NCBI GenBank assembly: GCA_023433855.1
Contig: JAEYTV010000418.1
Location: forward strand, 1 to 7,348
Direction: 5' to 3'
DNA: 7,348 nucleotides
From: Pseudomonadota bacterium
GTDB lineage: Bacteria; Pseudomonadota; Alphaproteobacteria; Rhizobiales; Rhizobiaceae
The notes under the pieces are model-generated. The model searched no databases, was not told the origin of the DNA, and worked only from the letters and a program-made list of their open reading frames with translations. This document shows positions 5,872 through 7,348 of this stretch, one piece after another. Position numbers and translations under genes: made by a program. Position 1 is the first letter of the stretch. Each line of letters begins with the position of its first letter.

Positions 5872-7326
5872 ATGTTCGTGGCGAGGGGTATCGTCGGAGG
5901 CGTCGCAGTCTCGGCACGGGAGGAGCGTGTTTACGAACGTCGCGACCTGGTCACGGGCGCCGTTCTGACGCTCGCAGCTGCCTTTGGCGCGTCAGAGGCG
6001 GAAACCGCGGCCGACGCGGCCGCCGGGGCATTTCCGCGCTGGTCGGCCCTTGCGCCATCTAAACGGGCCGCCTTGCTGCTCCGTGGCGCGGAATTGCTGC
6101 AGGAACGCGTCGATATCCTCTGCCGCATCGGGGAGCGCGAGGTGGGCGCTGCTCCTGCCTGGATCCTTTTCAATTTGGAGATCGCCCAGGCGACCCTCAG
6201 GCAGGCCGCAAGCCTTGCCGATGCCATAGGCGAGGAGGACGCGGCCGGCGCACCGCAAGGCGTCCGCTATCGCCTGATCCGCCGGCCGGCCGGCGTGGTG
6301 CTCGGCATCGCGCCCTGGAATGCGGCCGTGGCGCTTGCCGTACGGGCGGTCGCCGCACCTCTGGCGCTCGGCAACACCGTGGTGCTGAAAGGATCCGAAC
6401 TCTGCCCCAAGATGCACGAAACGGTGGTGCAGACGCTGATCGATGCCGGCCTGCCGGAGGGCGTGCTGAATTTCGTCAGCAACGCTCCGGAAGATTCCCA
6501 TGACGTGGTGGATGCGCTGATCGCCCATCCGGCGGTGCGGCGGGTTAATTTCACCGGCTCGACGCGCGTCGGGCGGCAGATCGCGGCATCGGCGGCACGC
6601 CATCTCAAGCGCTGCCTGCTGGAGCTTTCCGGCAAGGCATCGTCGGTCGTGCTGGCGGACGCCGATCTGGATGCGACGGCGAAGTCCGTGGCCCACAGCG
6701 CTTTCTTCAACCAGGGTCAGGTCTGCATGTCGACCGACCGGATCGTGGTGGTGGAAACCGTAGCCGATGCGTTTGCCGCAAAACTGAGAAAAGAGGCGGA
6801 GCGACTGCGTGGCGACATCCTCGCGGGGCAGGCGCCGTTCGGGCACATCATCGGCCCCGAATCCGTCGCCCGCTTGCGCGGCCTGGTCGACGACGCTCTG
6901 GCCAAGGGTGCGGTTCTCGTGACCGGGGGAGAAAACGCCGGCAAGCTGATGCAGCCGACGATCATCGACCACGTCGCCTATGGCATGCGGATCTACGAGG
7001 AGGAAATCTTCGGCCCGGTCGTGGGCATCGTCCGGGTCGCGGATGCGGACGAGGCGGTCACGGTGGCCAATGACACGGAATACGGACTGGCGGCGGCCGT
7101 GTTCGGACAGGATCTCGATCGCGCCCGCGCCATCGCCCGGCGGATCGAGGCCGGCGCCGTCCACATCAACGGCACCACGGTCTGCGACGACCCGTCCATG
7201 CCCTATGGCGGCATGAAGGCAAGCGGATACGGCCGTTTCGGTGGCCGCGCGGTGATCGAGGAATTCACGGAAATACAATGGGTGACGGAACGGGACGAAC
7301 CGGCCGTGGACTGCCAGCACGTTTGA
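5872..7326 (+). CDS. Aldehyde dehydrogenase, salicylaldehyde/vanillin dehydrogenase type
   Basis: A 484-residue NAD(P)-dependent aldehyde dehydrogenase that oxidises an aldehyde to its acid in the cytoplasm. The catalytic set is complete: Asn150 in APWNAA, Lys173 and Glu176 in LKGSE (cofactor ribose/phosphate contacts), the Rossmann turn FTGSTRVG (227-234), general base Glu251 in LELSGKAS, nucleophile Cys285 in NQGQVCMST, and EEIFGP (377-382). The phrasing SNAPEDSHDVVDALIAHPAV, and CMST after the cysteine, match the branch of salicylaldehyde, benzaldehyde and vanillin dehydrogenases, so an aromatic aldehyde is the favoured substrate; this is family inference. I prefer the ATG at 5872, which has GGAGG at 5863-5867. 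An in-frame ATG at 5845 would add nine residues but has its G-run directly against the start codon. It is divergent from the AraC-type gene and probably first in an operon, since a new ribosome binding site follows its stop. Confidence 0.92.
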   Translation: MFVARGIVGGVAVSAREERVYERRDLVTGAVLTLAAAFGASEAETAADAAAGAFPRWSALAPSKRAALLLRGAELLQERVDILCRIGEREVGAAPAWILFNLEIAQATLRQAASLADAIGEEDAAGAPQGVRYRLIRRPAGVVLGIAPWNAAVALAVRAVAAPLALGNTVVLKGSELCPKMHETVVQTLIDAGLPEGVLNFVSNAPEDSHDVVDALIAHPAVRRVNFTGSTRVGRQIAASAARHLKRCLLELSGKASSVVLADADLDATAKSVAHSAFFNQGQVCMSTDRIVVVETVADAFAAKLRKEAERLRGDILAGQAPFGHIIGPESVARLRGLVDDALAKGAVLVTGGENAGKLMQPTIIDHVAYGMRIYEEEIFGPVVGIVRVADADEAVTVANDTEYGLAAAVFGQDLDRARAIARRIEAGAVHINGTTVCDDPSMPYGGMKASGYGRFGGRAVIEEFTEIQWVTERDEPAVDCQHV

Positions 7327-7340
7327 AAGCGTTCAATAAC

Positions 7341-7348
7341 GGGAGGAG
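7341..7348 (+). promoter_or_regulatory. Ribosome binding site of a gene beyond the window
   Basis: GGGAGGAG closes the window 14 nt after the aldehyde dehydrogenase stop, with no terminator between. It almost certainly serves a co-transcribed gene whose start lies just past the edge. Confidence 0.55.

Noticed and set aside
6619..6642. Ser253 in LELSGKAS in place of the common Gly near the general base Glu251
   Set aside because: Ser is tolerated at this position in the aldehyde dehydrogenase glutamate signature, so it is not evidence of inactivation.
5992..7320. A 442-codon open frame on the minus strand opposite the aldehyde dehydrogenase
   Set aside because: It has the same antisense-shadow character; the plus strand encodes every catalytic motif of the dehydrogenase family.

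Overview
The window looks like chromosomal or large-replicon DNA of a GC-rich alphaproteobacterium, most likely a member of the Rhizobiaceae (Rhizobium/Agrobacterium type). This rests on the high GC content and codon use, on a soluble PAS-HAMP chemoreceptor of rhizobial style, and on recognition of the protein families. It does not rest on any database search.

Layout. (1) Positions 1-262, minus strand: the first 87 codons of a myo-inositol-1-phosphate synthase (Ino1 type), cut by the window edge. (2) Positions 412-2160, plus strand: a 582-residue protein transcribed divergently from ino1 across a 149-bp shared region. Its N-terminal half resembles a phosphoribosyltransferase and its C-terminal half resembles an aminoglycoside-phosphotransferase-type kinase. 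I know no named function for it, and it is the most interesting gene here. (3) Positions 2221-2649, minus strand: a small protein with the layout of a response-regulator receiver but lacking the phospho-acceptor aspartate. (4) Around 2842-2997, plus strand: the C-terminal tail of an HxlR-family regulator with no N-terminal half, a gene remnant. (5) Positions 3125-4504, plus strand: a complete cytoplasmic methyl-accepting chemotaxis protein, followed by a probable hairpin terminator. (6) Positions 4801-5724, minus strand, and 5872-7326, plus strand: a divergent pair of an AraC-family regulator and an aldehyde dehydrogenase of the salicylaldehyde/vanillin dehydrogenase type. Their shared 147-bp spacer holds a clear inverted repeat. 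A strong ribosome binding site at the very end of the window suggests the dehydrogenase is followed by another operon gene.

Functionally there are three loosely connected parts. The first is an inositol-phosphate module (ino1 plus the PRTase-like/kinase-like protein). The second is a worn intergenic zone with a regulator remnant and a pseudo-receiver, next to a chemoreceptor. The third is an inducible-looking aldehyde catabolism unit under an AraC-type regulator. There are no RNA genes, CRISPR arrays, complete insertion sequences or origins that I can support.
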